Assembly: GCA_018296165.2 (NCBI GenBank)
Contig: JACKQL020000007.1
Location: 992,001 to 1,056,000 of the forward strand
Direction: 5' to 3'
Length of the DNA stretch: 64,000 bases
Source: Termitomyces sp. T153
Taxonomy: Eukaryota > Basidiomycota > Agaricomycetes > Agaricales > Lyophyllaceae
The notes below the pieces were generated by a model. That model had not been told where the DNA came from. It saw only the letters and a list, made by a program, of their open reading frames with translations, and made no database searches. Made by a program: the position numbers and the translations under genes. Shown piece by piece: positions 38,934 to 50,752 of this stretch (positions are counted from its first letter, which is position 1; every line of letters starts with the position of its first letter).

Positions 38934-39243
38934 GGCAAATGTTGAAGTTCTGGTGACAAATGCTCAAGGACTAGGAAGCTAGCGTCACTCCCCGGCCCCA
39001 TCCCCCCAGGCTACCTCAACGTCACGGTCCGCGGCCCGGTACCACTGTCATTGGATCGTTTCTTCCATCTTATGTGGGGTAATATTTTTCCGTTCGGTTG
39101 CGGTCAGGATAACTTCCAGCTCGGTCACAAGACCATGAGACCCTACAGGATAGGGGGGATCTGGTAATTCTTTTCTTCAATAAAAGCTGAAGTCCTTCTT
39201 TGGTTGACTTATCCAAGCGGACTTGACGGGAGGTCCGGGAATC
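38934..39243. promoter_or_regulatory. Divergent intergenic region between GH105-type hydrolase and MFS transporter
   Basis: 310 bp between two start codons pointing apart, so it must contain both promoters. It includes GGGGTAAT near 39073-39080. No element can be assigned with confidence. The arrangement permits shared control of the pair. Confidence 0.45.
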
Positions 39244-41927
39244 ATGCTCAATGCACAAAAGGCTACCGCTGGACGTTTCGAAGATGGCAAGGAGTTGGAG
39301 GTATATTCACTTGGCAGCGGCTCGACAGAAGGTATAAGCTTGAGGCGACACTTCTTCGCCCAGTGATTAACTATCTTTCAGCACCACCGCGAGGAATTGA
39401 CTCTGAGATCGCGGAGTTCTTCGCTCAGACGTCTACAACGACCAAGGCTGTGGTAATTGATAATGTAACTAATGTTCGCCTGCGCTGGATGATCCACAAA
39501 CGTGTTCTGGTATGCATTGATTGTCATCGGCCTTTCCTTCACTAACGTCCTCGAATGTAGGTTGTCATGGTAATTACATACTGTAAGTGTTAACGTTCTG
39601 AATATGGATTCGTACCTTATATTGCTTCCGTAGTCGCTCAGACACTTGACAAGGGGTGAGTACTATTCCTTGTGTTCTCCCCAATTCTTTGGACAATCCT
39701 TAGAACTATTAATTTCGCATCCATCATGGGAATTCGAGAAGACGCCCACCTCGTAGGTCAGCAATACGCATGGCTTACAACTTGCGGTGCGCTATGAATG
39801 AACTTCCTGTCTGAGCGTTATTTATGTTTTTGTGTGAAGTATACATTGCAATGTGAGGGCTGATTCTAACTAATTCAAGTGTGTCAATATGCTACGTCCT
39901 GATCTGTTTCAGCTTGATTTGGGAGTTCCCGACCAATCGTCTTATTCAACGACTCCCCATTGCCAAGTATCTCGGACTTAAGTATGTGGACAACATTCCC
40001 TACTTTGCTTTTCTTGAAGCTTACAAGTCAGTATCATGGCATGGGGAGCAGTTCTCGCCTGTACAGCTGCATGTACAAGCTTTACTGGTCTGATCATCGT
40101 CAGGACATTCCTCGGCATTTTCGAGTGTGTCTGCCAACCAGCCTTCGTCTTTTTGTGGGTACCCTTCTAGAAGCTGTGCTGCACGATGTGATATAAATTA
40201 TACACAGGGCAACCATGTGGTATACTCGTGAGGAACAGGCGCTGGTGATAGGAGCTTTCTATTCAATGAACGGCTTCCAGCAATGCGTTGGGGGGCTGAT
40301 CGCATATGGAATCGCTCAAATAGAACACGCAAAGCTTAAGAACTGGCAAATTCTATTTACTGTAGGTCTTCTGGCTAGAGATTGTGAGCCTGAATCAAAG
40401 TACTCAAGTTCTTGCAGCTTCTCGGCTGCATCACCTTTGTATGGGGATTATTTGTCCTTTGGTGGCTTCCCGATAGTCCAATGCGTGCTAAATGCTGGTC
40501 AAAACAAGATAGGTTTCTTATGGCGGAACGTGTTCGTAAGAACGAGACAGGGATCCAAAACCGCGAATTCAAGGTTGGATATGTGATTATGATTGATTCT
40601 GTGTGTCTGAATATATTGATCTTTGCCAGAAATATCAAGCCAGTAAGGGATTTTCTTCGGAGGACTGGGATGACCTAATTCTCGCGCGGCGATAGTTGAA
40701 GCGATTTTGGACCCCACTGTATGGGCTGTCGTGCTCGTTTCATTCACAAACGCACTCCCTACCGGTGGCCTTGGAGCTTTCTCCAATCTCATCTTGACCG
40801 CTTTCGTAAGAAACTTTAGTCTTGTCAATTGATTGAGTTTGCCCTGTAACAATCACATCAGGGCTTCAGTCAGTTACAGACTTATCTGCTTGCAATTGCC
40901 CAGGGTGCGCCTTAAATTTACTATTTCTGAATTGTCTGATGCGGAGTGGTAGGCGCCATCATCATGTTATTCTTATTCAGCGCCGCATATCTTTCCAAGA
41001 GATACAGACAGAAACTTCTCCTTGCATTTGTGAGTTGCCAATCCTGTGTTTTGGTAATTTGAATCGATCAGTCTCCTCTCAGCTCTACACGTTGCCCAAT
41101 ATCGCTGGGACAGTCGTCTTTCTTTGTGAGTCTGCCTGTTCCTTATTTTACTCTCGAAAACTTATATGCTGATAGGTGTCGAAACTTCGGCAAAGACCAA
41201 AGTGGGACTTTTGATAGCATTCTAGTGAGCGTTCTACACTAGAAAAAAATTTCTGCCTCATGATTTTGATTTGGCAGTTGCACACAAGGCTTTGGAGCCG
41301 TTGCTGTCCTGAATCTAGCCATTATGAGCAACAATGTCGCTGGTGTACGTATTCAAATTTTTGAAAGCAACACATTCACTTACGGCCGGCGCTTACAGCG
41401 TACGAAGCAAGTTATTGCCTCGTCACTCGTATTCATGTAGGTCAGCCTCGTATTGACTCAGACTTGTGCTAACTCTGAAGTAGTGCGTGGGCAGTAGGCA
41501 ATGCAATTGGCCCGCAAGGTCTGAGATCTGACAGCTTATCCTTTTCGAATGGTTGGAACTCATCCTGTCCAACAGTATTCCGTGCCAACGATGCGCCACG
41601 TTATATCAAAGCTTTCGTTGCACACATCGTTGTCTACGGTATCCAGCTTGCGGCCATCGTGTTCCTCCGTGTCCGACTGATGCGACTCAATGCACTTGAG
41701 TGCCGAGCACAATTTTTATCGACTTCAGAAGAAAATGTCAATTCTATACGACAATGACATTTTGTGTACTCGACTGATATCGATTGCAGGATGTCAATAT
41801 TACGCACAAACAAGCTTTTGACGACCTTACGGACAATGAAAACCCCGATTGTATGTCATTATCTTTGTTTGGGCTTCATTCGAAGATTGACGGATGGTTT
41901 TGTTTGCCAGTTCGTTATGCTTACTGA
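39244..41927 (+). CDS. MFS transporter, allantoate permease / anion:cation symporter type
   Basis: Twelve-TM proton symporter of the Dal5-like ACS family, which carries organic anions, uronates, vitamins or peptides. I reconstruct 22 exons, all closing in phase, for 523 aa; exon starts include 39244, 39382, 39561, 39634, 39704, 39840, 39913, 40032, 40208, 40418, 40630 and 40696, and the last exon is 41911-41927. Two exons are 13 nt (39840-39852, 40630-40642) and two are 22 nt. Family blocks: DKGTINFASIMGIREDAHL after TM1, IWEFPTNRLIQRLP, RTFLGIFECVCQPAF, MWYTREEQ, LGCITFVWGLFVLWWLPDSP, SFTNALPTGGLGAFSNL, then SEENDVNITHKQAFDDLTD and FRYAY at the end. It is divergent from the GH105-type gene. 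Substrate inferred only from context. Confidence 0.88.
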
Positions 41928-42249
41928 TCTATGCTACCCACACAGGTATTAAGCAGGGCGCGGGGCCAATGCCGAGAAAAAAACTGGCATCGATGATGCA
42001 ACCTCTGATGAATTAACTATACTTATGAGCCATGATGGATAAGAACGTAGACTGGTAACCAGAATACAAGTCTCGAGCTCGTCTCCGTTGGGGGAACGGT
42101 CATCGGCCTAATACGAACGCGTGTATTTCACTTTTGTTTTACATCAGACTATTTATTTAGCTTATAGCTTTACATATATCCATCTTATGTGAGCCCACTC
42201 TCACTTGGGTTGAACATACAATACATTTAAAAGTGATTTGAGAGCTTGT
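41928..42249. other. Convergent intergenic region / 3' UTRs
   Basis: The MFS transporter and the NUP88-like gene end towards each other. No coding signal is seen. Confidence 0.45.
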
Positions 42250-45200
42250 TCAATGCAGAGGAGGGTTTCCTATCGTGATCTCCAACTTGGCCGCCAGATC
42301 CAATACCTGTTTCTCTACCTCAGCTATTCGAGCTCTCCTGAATATGGATCACATGAGTAGATGAGTCGATTGATTCGCTTGTTAAGATAAGAACTCACTC
42401 AGAATTTGAGCGTTGCCCGAGCTCAAATGCCTGCGAGAAGCCCAGACCTTGGTTCATCAAAGCATTTTTTTCTTTCCTGCGTTTTTCCTTCTCGAAGACC
42501 TCTTTCAAGGTAGGTGTCAGGCGTGCATATTCTCTCTCGAGCTGTAATGAAATAGAGTAGAAAAAAGGCTCGGATAAATTCTTGGATGACATACCAGTCG
42601 AGTCCGTGCCACCAATGATTCGTCATCATACCGTCCAAGGCCCATGACATCCACTTTCATGCGCCCGAGCTCTTCAAACCATTTGGTCTCATTCTCGCTG
42701 ATTCCAGGCGAGGCCCGCTCCATCATTTCCTGCAATACACGATCTAAACGTCCAAGTAGATCTTTCTGCTTTGCCTGAATCGCTCCGAACCTAGCCTCGC
42801 TTGCCGCTCTCCGGGGGCCCTTGAGTTGCTTAATCAATGCATTCATCTGGTTAGCTCTTTGGGCCATCCGATAAACTTCCTGTTGTTGCAGTTTCACTCG
42901 CTCATCGGCCTGCCTTACGCCCAATTTAATGGCAGTAGACTGGTTTGCGAGTTCGCGACCCACTTCTCCTAGATACCTAAGGGTATCTGGAGTCAAAACG
43001 AAACCCCTGTCTCCACTGCTTGCTCTGGGAAGGGCAAGTTGTGGGAGCTTGGGCAAGCCAGATGAGCGATCGAGTGCTGGAGCAGGCGTGTATGGAGTCT
43101 TCTGAAGCAGTGAGACGTAAGCTGGAGGACCCTCGAGCGGAGTTAGCCAAAAGCTCTTTTGCTTAAATTGCTCGCCATCTTTGTCGAGGGGTAATAGATG
43201 GCTGCTTGGGGCATGTGGGGATTCAGCCCGGAGGTTGAGGGGGAAGGAGGTTATTCGCATGGCGGAAGTGAGGATAAAGATGCTATACGTCAGATAGACA
43301 TCGTTTGGAATCGTTACTGCGATGACTGGGTTCGAGCATCTATCGAAAGTTATAACATAAGTTGGCAGTCAGTGATTCCGATGAGATGACCATCCGAATG
43401 TAATACAAACTTTCGTTCGATTGAGAATGTGCTCAATATAGGTTGTACTGTTGTCCCCGCGGACTTCTGTAAGGTTGCGTCTAGCGATGTTGCTTCAGAA
43501 TCGTCGTCGTTATGGAGAGCCGCTGCAAGACTTTGCAATACAGGTCCGATATTGAGGCTATGTACACCAAAAGCATGATAGACGTAAAACGTTTCGGTAT
43601 GTATGGGGTCCAAAAGAAATACCGGGTGATTACCCTGCAGAAGATCGGAAAGTGGAGCCTGTCCTGGCGTCACGGATATTTTATTGAGAGTCGACACGAG
43701 TCCCAGGTCGATAGTCTCATATACCGCCAGCATCGGAAGGTCACGATTTGGTACCTAAGATTTGTTTGCGTTATCTCGTTTCATAAACTTTCTTTCAATG
43801 ACAAGCTATGTTACCTTCGTTTCCCATTGTGCTTCAACTTTCTCTACATCAAGACAGACGTCGACTTTTCCATCCTGAAACGCGATCACAATGACACCTA
43901 GATGTTGGGTCTCTTGACTATCACTGTCTTCCTCATTGCCATCCGCATCGAACGAGAGATATGCCATATCTGTTGCATCTCCGCCTTCACTGTCATCAAG
44001 TGTTCTCGGCGATGGCTGAAGAAGAAAAGGTCCTTGTCTCGCAGCAGGTGACTTGATCGTGGTCGGAGGGTGAATAAGAACAGGTCGAGAGACGGAGGGG
44101 AAAACTGTGCCCGGAGGGAGCTGTTTTACGAGGGCCGTGACATATTTATGCTGGTAATCATAGAGGGTAGAGAGATTCCTGGTCTCTGCTGAGGTACCTT
44201 GTGCAAGGAACTCCTGTTTGGCAGAGATAAAGCACTCGAGTGAGTGCACGTATGAAGAGGGTATGGAGCTGAAGGTGTCAACATGAGGCCGTCATAGGAG
44301 GGCTATGAACAGAGGAGATCCTTACGCGTTTTGGGGCAGGTAAGGGCAGATGGAATAGACGTCACCGGACTTGGTGACAGCGTATATGGTGAGAGGACCC
44401 CAGTCTGCCCTGCCTTTGCCTAGAGTAAACGAAGCAATCTCTCTCTCAGAACTGTCAACCGCAAGAATCGAGTTTGTCTTCCGTTCTGGCATGAAGGAAA
44501 GGATTTGCTGAGGTTCGTCTGTGTCAACAGAGATATCATATTCCCTGAGATGCGATGAGAAAGGTGTGGTGACAGGGCAAAAGACTTACCGCAATTTTCC
44601 ATCGGTTGTCATAACCATAAGTGTGGAACCGGCCTCTCCCCAGGGATGCCATTCAATCTTGGCTATTGGTGCTGCCGTGCTGGTTGCATGATAAAATTGT
44701 CCAACATGGACTGACCTGATCATTAAGACGGTAAGTACGCTACCTGCGGAGATGTGGGTACTTCGTACTTGCAATCTAGTGTTTCTGGGACAAGCCTAGA
44801 GAAACCTGCTCGCGGCAGAACAATAACCGCAATTTGGAAGGCCCCAGCTACCGCAAGTAGTTTTCCACTTGGATTCAGCGATATCTGATGAATCTCAAAT
44901 TGAATGTTTGGAGTGTGAAGCGTCTGTGTGGTCCTCTAGTGTGAATGTCAGTAATAATTGGCCATCAACTGAACATACCTTATAGGTTTGCCTTGTGGGA
45001 TTGACCTTGGCGTCACCAAGTGAAGTAATCCGTACTTCACTTCCAGCAGCGACAATGAGGTCAGCGTCCTTCAGTACCATGACCTGGCGGCGCCCTGAGG
45101 GTGTCAGTTCATCCACCGCCAAGTCAACATTTGTGAAACTCGGTAGAGTGTTAGTGGAGAGTTCAAGAGAAGAGGTTGGAAGCGCTAGAGGACCGCTAAA

Positions 45201-45266
45201 AGCCTTGGGGAGAGAGAATATAGGATGGTCAACAAGAGATGCGGACCAGTTCTGGTCAAGGTGCAT
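42250..45266 (-). CDS. NUP88: Nucleoporin NUP88/Nup82 family
   Basis: Cytoplasmic-face nuclear pore component needed for mRNA export. Nine exons (45266-44979, 44935-44769, 44715-44590, 44544-44326, 44268-43815, 43754-43411, 43339-42595, 42541-42399, 42337-42250) give 857 aa. The N-terminal about 550 residues form a WD-like beta-propeller, with blocks [55 protein letters not shown] and [16 protein letters not shown]. The C-terminal about 250 residues are strongly helical and coiled-coil (from [13 protein letters not shown] to [15 protein letters not shown]), as expected for assembly with Nsp1/Nup159 partners. Exon 6 uses the donor GTTTGT. The start [11 protein letters not shown] is the only ATG giving the propeller. 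It is divergent from the proteasome alpha7 gene. Confidence 0.85.
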
Positions 45267-45406
45267 TGCTGTTGAGGTTGGCGCAGAAGTTACTTATAAG
45301 ATCTGGAGCTCAAAGGACGCGACCATCGGGAAAGTTCCCACGCTCCACTGACGCGTTTCGAGTGCTTGCGCGTCCTCTTTACCTTCACCGCAACTACAAC
45401 GACACT
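45267..45406. promoter_or_regulatory. 140-bp divergent promoter, NUP88 / proteasome alpha7
   Basis: The two start codons point apart across 140 bp, so both promoters and 5' UTRs must lie here. It contains one ACGCGT hexamer at 45351-45356 and a GCGCGT at 45369-45374. No TATA box is seen. Confidence 0.55.
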
Positions 45407-46467
45407 ATGACCTCGATTGGAACCGGATACGACCTTTCTGCCAGTACATACTCTCCAGATGGTCGTATCTTCCAGGCGAGTTACTTGTTCAGATTAGCTC
45501 CAAACCATTGTATTGATATGCCCCAGGTCGAGTACGCTAACAAGGCAGTTGAGAATTCTGGGTATGGTTTTTCTGCTCGAGATTCATTAATTGACATCGA
45601 CATCTCCTTTCGTAGGACGGCTATTGGACTGCGAGTGAAAGATGGTGTTGTCCTAGCTGTAGAGAAGCTTGTGCACTCGAAACTCCTTGTGCCAGGTGCA
45701 AACCGAAGAATCCAGACAATAGATAGACACATAGGGCTCGTGAGTACCATTCAATTGTCATAATCCACATCCTTCCTAATGTGTCTGTCGAAGGCGACTG
45801 CCGGCCTCCTTGCAGACGGACGACACCTATCTAACCGGGCGCGGGATGAGGCATCTAACTACCGGGACCAATATGGCCAACCTTCGCCATTAAAGGTCGG
45901 TATCCGGCAATTAGTTTGGCACTACCCTTCTCAAAATCTAGCGTAGTATATCGCTGATCGATTGAGCCTCTACGTGCAAGCCTATACCCTCTACTCATCT
46001 GTTCGTCCATTCGGCATCAGCACTATCCTGGGGGCTGTCGACAAAGATGGACCTGCACTTTACGTTGTGGAACCCAGTGGTGTCTTCTACGTACGTTGAT
46101 TTCTCTTTGATCCTTATCCAGCTTCTGATGATTGTCTCAGGGTTATCATGGTGCAGCTGTTGGCAAGGGACGCCAGCTTGCTAAAACAGAACTCGAAAAG
46201 CTCCAGCTGTCAGAACTCACGACACGGGAAGCTGTCAAAGAGGCTGCGAGAATGTAAGTCTACTCTGAGTGCTCCATGTTTCTTCGTCTAAGCCGTCTTC
46301 GTAACTTCAGTATCTATCTTGTGCACGATGACGCCAAAGAAAAAGATTTTGAACTTGAGATATCATGGATCAGCGATGAGACAAATGGTCTTCATCTCCC
46401 CGTACCGAAAGAGCTTCAGGCAGAGGCCGAGGCAGCGGCTAAGGCTGCGCTGGAAACATTCGATTAG
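45407..46467 (+). CDS. PRE10: 20S proteasome subunit alpha 7
   Basis: Outer-ring subunit of the 20S core (human PSMA3, yeast Pre10). Seven exons (45407-45475, 45527-45561, 45616-45739, 45794-45895, 45947-46090, 46141-46253, 46311-46467) give 247 aa. The alpha signature [23 protein letters not shown] is at the N-terminus, with the gate residues YD and the alpha7-type KAVENSGTAIGLR. It continues with [57 protein letters not shown], and the alpha7-specific [19 protein letters not shown]. Acidic/Ala-rich end. Intron 1 has a GC donor (GCGAGT at 45476). Next to RPN12 and beta1 genes. Confidence 0.95.
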
Positions 46468-46569
46468 ATATTCCTGTGCCATCTTGCTTTCGATTTTTCG
46501 GAATTGTAATTTACAGAATGAAAATAACTCAAACGCTCTACATAGAGGTCTACTATATCTAAGATCATA

Positions 46570-47626
46570 TTACACGATTTGTTCAAGTTCTCGTGCGTAT
46601 GCCAAGTTTGCAGCAATGAGTTTTTGCTTTGGTATCTCAATCTGCTCTTCAGTTTTTCGCGCAAATGTGATCGTGCCCGCTGTAAGATCGACTTGCCACC
46701 CCCGCTAGATCAAATTTGAGAATTTAAGGGCGAAACAAGAAGGTTTGGACTTACCTGTTGTGCGAAAGTCAACAATTCTGATTGAGTTGTGAAGAAAAGG
46801 AGTGTTGCAGCGTCCTTGAGGGGCAAACTTTCGTATGCTGCCTCTTCACAGCCGGCTATCTCATTCCTACATCACATAAATAAAACTCAAACGTCCAGAA
46901 TGTAGACAAGAAGCGTCGTACCGGATCGTTCCCATCAAGCTATCGATGAAGTACTTATATTCCTCTATCGGCGCCTCTGCACGTGCATTCCACACCTTGC
47001 TGTATGAGCCTTCCATGAGCCAACGTTCAAGGGATACAGGATGTGCAAGATAAGGGTTTTCTGCAATCGCATCAGCGGATAAAGGAAGACTTTCAAGTGT
47101 TGTGTGAAAGTCTGCGATACGGTTCTGAGTGAGCAGACGGATGAGGTTGAGCCCCCGAATGGGATATTCGCGCGGGGAGGGCGGGAGGACGGAACTAAAA
47201 AAGTGTCAATATTTCGTACTTGGGGTGAACAAGATAACGTACCTGTAATCCGTGTAAAATGTCTGGAGTTGGGAGAAGTAGCGGTCAAAGGATGGAACGT
47301 CCTGCGTCCGAATACTCCAGAACGCGCCAATTTCGAGAATGTCACCTGCGACGAGGAATTAGAGGAGACTGAGAAAACTACATATAAGTATCGCACGAGC
47401 TACAGCAAGGTCATCGAGGTTTTGTTCTCCGGCGGGCAGCAGCAATCCTGCTTGAATGAGGCCAAGCTGGTTTGAGTTGATTTAATTATTCTATTTCGAT
47501 CCCATAACACTTCGACGATACCTTGAGTTGATTGAGTAGTACACCGCAACGCTTGAGATCTGAAGGATTCGATACGAAGGAGCGCTGAAGGTCAGCGTAA
47601 AGAGATTTGAGTTGTATGGCAGCCAT
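46570..47626 (-). CDS. RPN12: 26S proteasome lid subunit RPN12
   Basis: Last-assembled subunit of the 19S regulatory lid (human PSMD8). Six exons (47626-47522, 47466-47397, 47345-47243, 47194-46922, 46866-46755, 46704-46570) give 265 aa. PCI-family blocks: RDILEIGAFWSIRTQDVPSF, YPIRGLNLIRLLTQNRIADFH, NPYLAHPVSLERWLMEGSYSKVW, YFIDSLMGTIRNEIAGCEEAAY, the winged-helix stretch ATLLFFTTQSELLTFAQQRGW and the C-terminal AYARELEQIV helix. It is convergent with the alpha7 gene (102 bp between stops) and divergent from the beta1 gene over only 91 bp. Confidence 0.94.
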
Positions 47627-47717
47627 GGCAGAGATGAGAATAGCGACGCGTTGTCTGGCGAAGACGCGTCAGCTCAATCCAAATCCGGTCACACTTGTAA
47701 CTTTCCACTTCACCACC
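47627..47717. promoter_or_regulatory. 91-bp divergent promoter, RPN12 / proteasome beta1
   Basis: Only 91 bp separate the two start codons, so transcription of a lid subunit and a catalytic-core subunit must be driven from one compact region. Two ACGCGT hexamers are present (47646-47651 and 47664-47669, 18 bp apart). I do not see the budding-yeast PACE element used by Rpn4 (GGTGGCAAA or its complement). No TATA box. Confidence 0.6.
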
Positions 47718-48703
47718 ATGGACCACATCGACTGGGCCAGGCTCAAGACGGGAGAGGTCAACCTCGGCGTCTGTATATATCTACTTCATTCATTACTTGT
47801 ATGCTGAGGTCGTTGTAGACCTCAATCATGGCCGTCCAGTTCGACGGCGGTGTCGTGATTGGCGCAGACAGTCGTACAACTACAGGAAGCTATATCGTAT
47901 GATTTATATCGTATTCCTTGTGATTTTGCTACTAAACTGTGACCCCTAGGCCAACCGAGTAACCGACAAACTAACACACGTCCATGATCGTATCTACTGC
48001 TGCCGTTCAGGATCTGCAGCTGACACTCAGGCTGTCGCGGACATCGTACATTATGGCCTACAGATGTACAGGTTCGTTGGCATACTTATCTGGTACCATG
48101 TCGTATTGATCTATGTCATGTAGTCAGACTGCAGGCGAGGCTCCCTCAGTTGCTCATGCAGCTTCCCTTTTCCAGAAGTTGTGCTACGAGAATAAGGATG
48201 CGCTGAGTGCAGGTATCATTGTCGCTGGCTGGGACAAGGAAGTTGGTCCTAGTGTCTACAATATCCCGCTTGGTGGGGGGCTCTTCCGTCAACCATGGGC
48301 GATCGGCGGTATGCTCTCCCTGTCTAGAGTTTAAGAGTCTACCCTAATGCCTCGCAGGCTCGGGTTCAACGTATGTGTATGGTTACTGTGATGCAACTTA
48401 TCGAGAAGGCTGGGGACGCGATGAGACAATCAACTTTGTTAAGAACAGTGCGTCTCGGTTCTTCACATCTACTATCATATATCCTCAACGAGTCCTTTAG
48501 CACTTGCGCTTGCAATGTCGCGTGATGGTTCTTCAGGTGGTGTTATCCGTATGTGCGTGATCACAGAAGATAAGGTGGAGCGATTGTTCATCCCGGGCGA
48601 TGAGCTACCAAAGTTCTGGGAAGGCCATGAGGTACTTGGTGAACCAACACAGAAAAAGCAGGGAGTAGATACTGGCATAGTACCCATGGCAGTGGAGGCA
48701 TGA
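47718..48703 (+). CDS. PRE3: 20S proteasome catalytic subunit beta 1
   Basis: Caspase-like N-terminal threonine protease of the 20S core (human PSMB6, yeast Pre3). Six exons (47718-47768, 47819-47896, 47950-48071, 48124-48308, 48358-48447, 48501-48703) give 242 aa. A 17-residue propeptide ending Leu-Gly is cut before Thr1 of [11 protein letters not shown]. Counting from Thr1, Asp17 lies in GADSRTT and Lys33 in VTDKL, the catalytic residues. Other blocks: [56 protein letters not shown]. Intron 1 falls exactly at the propeptide/mature junction. It is divergent from RPN12. Confidence 0.96.
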
Positions 48704-48949
48704 AAATCCGATATTTTGCTTGTACAGTAGAGATCATATTGCCTTCAAGAACATCTTACAAAGTCAGTTTTGCAGCTTGCAGGCCTACAGATAACCCCGG
48801 AACACCAAAGTCCAACGCCAAAGTCCAACACCAATTGATTATTTAGATAACAGGGATATCATTTACATACAAGGTATTCGCAATAGATCATAATCTACAT
48901 GTAATTACATCTACTTCAAGAAAACACAACCGTCAAGATAGATTGAATT

Positions 48950-50460
48950 TTAGTAATTCTTTTCAGCTTTACGTTCCATAATCTCGCGGAGAGGACCAAG
49001 AAGGCGAGTGAAAGCAGGGGCGTCGAGAGCTGCAACTTTCAGACGTGGTTTTATGCTACCAGCAGGCCTCTGTATTGCGCTGACGGTGGCAGCACGTGGA
49101 GCGCGATGTAACAGCGACAGCTCTGAATGTGGTCATCAGGAAACCGATTCGATGGTGAAAATAACATAGACTGACCGCCGAAGTAATCACCTTTGACAAG
49201 GTGACCAACAACAATGTCCTGAACATGGCCTTGCTCATTCTGCTGCAACTTTGTAACCACTGCCTCGCCCTCCTCGACGAAAAAGAAAGTTTCACCCATC
49301 TCTCCCTGGCGAACAACAGCCTCGCCATCCTGGTACGTCCTGCTCACTAAGGCATCTGCAATTTTGCTCCTCTCCGGAGCATCAAGAGACGCCAACAATG
49401 CCACAGTCGACAAGAAGTGTTCGTACATTGTTCGGCGTCGATGAGCGGCCTTCAATATGATGGTACGGAACGTGATCCGATCCAACGACCAAAGAGTTGA
49501 AGGCTCGACTGACAACACCGTAGCCGCACGCGGATGACCATACATCAACGCGAGTTCACCGAACGATTGTCCTGTTTTGCATTCCGCAACCCTGCGCCCA
49601 AATTCGGGATGGTACCCGGGTTGAACGAACATGTCTTCCACATTGAGATTAGTGGGTTTTTCGGTGAGCCACGTTGGAGGAAGGGGTTCAGATCGTATGT
49701 AACAATTGAGATGACCAGACTCGACGACGTAGAAAAAGTCTCCCGCATCTCCTTGTCGGATAACGACCTCGTTTCTTGGTACTTTGAGTTCCTGCATGGC
49801 ATTAATAACGCCTGTTTCTTGTTCTTCGTCGAGATCGCGGAAGATAAAATTGTTTGCGATGGATGACTTGATACGACGTGTCTGGTCGGCCGTTTTTGGA
49901 TAGATGGGGAGGGGTTCATCGGAGCTGTCGTCGACGGCGATTGATTCTGCGGATACAGACGTGCGACGAGCAAAAATGGCAGACGTGGGAGCATGGAGGA
50001 AATCGCCGGGATTCTGAGCAGTCGGTGTTGCGGGATCAAAATTAGCGAAGGGGTTTGCGGTAGTTAGAGGCGATGTGGGAGAAAGCTCCTGACGATCGTA
50101 GTTGAAAGGCCCTGCGCTTTCATCTGCGGTCAGTAGCGCATTCCCTGGGACGTTCAACATTCCGAACGGGCTCTCTGCGATGCTCTGTCGTAGTGAGGGA
50201 CGCTGGCTGCTTGGGGGAAACAGATGGGACGAGGAAGAGGATTCACTTGTATTCAACGGGGTATCTGTGTAGATGCTGGTAGGAAGGTCGACCGCGAACG
50301 AACGGCGCTGTTTAGCGTTAACGAGGGCATCGCGCGTACGCGCTCGTTGTTCCTCTAGACGAGACTGAAACCAGCTGGCGCAGAACTGAAGAGCATCCTT
50401 GGGCTGAACGCGATGTACATCCCTTGTGAGATCTTTGACGAGGCCGTCGAAAGTCGACAT
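48950..50460 (-). CDS. PKAR: cAMP-dependent protein kinase regulatory subunit
   Basis: Regulatory subunit (yeast Bcy1) that holds PKA inactive until cAMP binds. Two exons (50460-49176, 49122-48950) give 485 aa. A type-II-like dimerisation/docking helix lies at about residues 5-45 (LVKDLTRDVHRVQ, then ALQFCASWFQSRLEEQRAR). The linker carries the inhibitor site RRTSV at 165-169, a phosphorylatable RII-type sequence. Two cyclic-nucleotide-binding domains follow, each with a phosphate-binding cassette: FGELALMYGHPRAATV and GGELSLLHRAPRAATV. The second is interrupted by the only intron. The start is the ATG at 50460; an upstream GTG in frame is not used. Confidence 0.95.
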
Positions 50461-50752
50461 GGGAGGCACTAAGTTGGGGGCACAGGTTGAAATTGCAAAC
50501 TTGGGTACTTGACGGCGTCCAGTTCCATCACGTGCTCCTGCATTGTTACGATTTTGAACAACGATCTCAAAGGCCGTTTCATCTCCAACAAAGCATCATT
50601 CTTCAAGCTTCAAGGCTATCTGGGCCGCTCTCGCTTTTTTTGCGTTCATGTCCAGATATCTCACGATTGAAACATAGTGCACAGCCTCTTGCAACATTTT
50701 GTTGTACATCATTAATAGAGTAATAGTATGTATCCATCTTGAACATTTGCAT

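Noticed and set aside
47627..47717. Budding-yeast PACE element in the proteasome promoter
   Set aside because: Neither GGTGGCAAA nor its complement is present.
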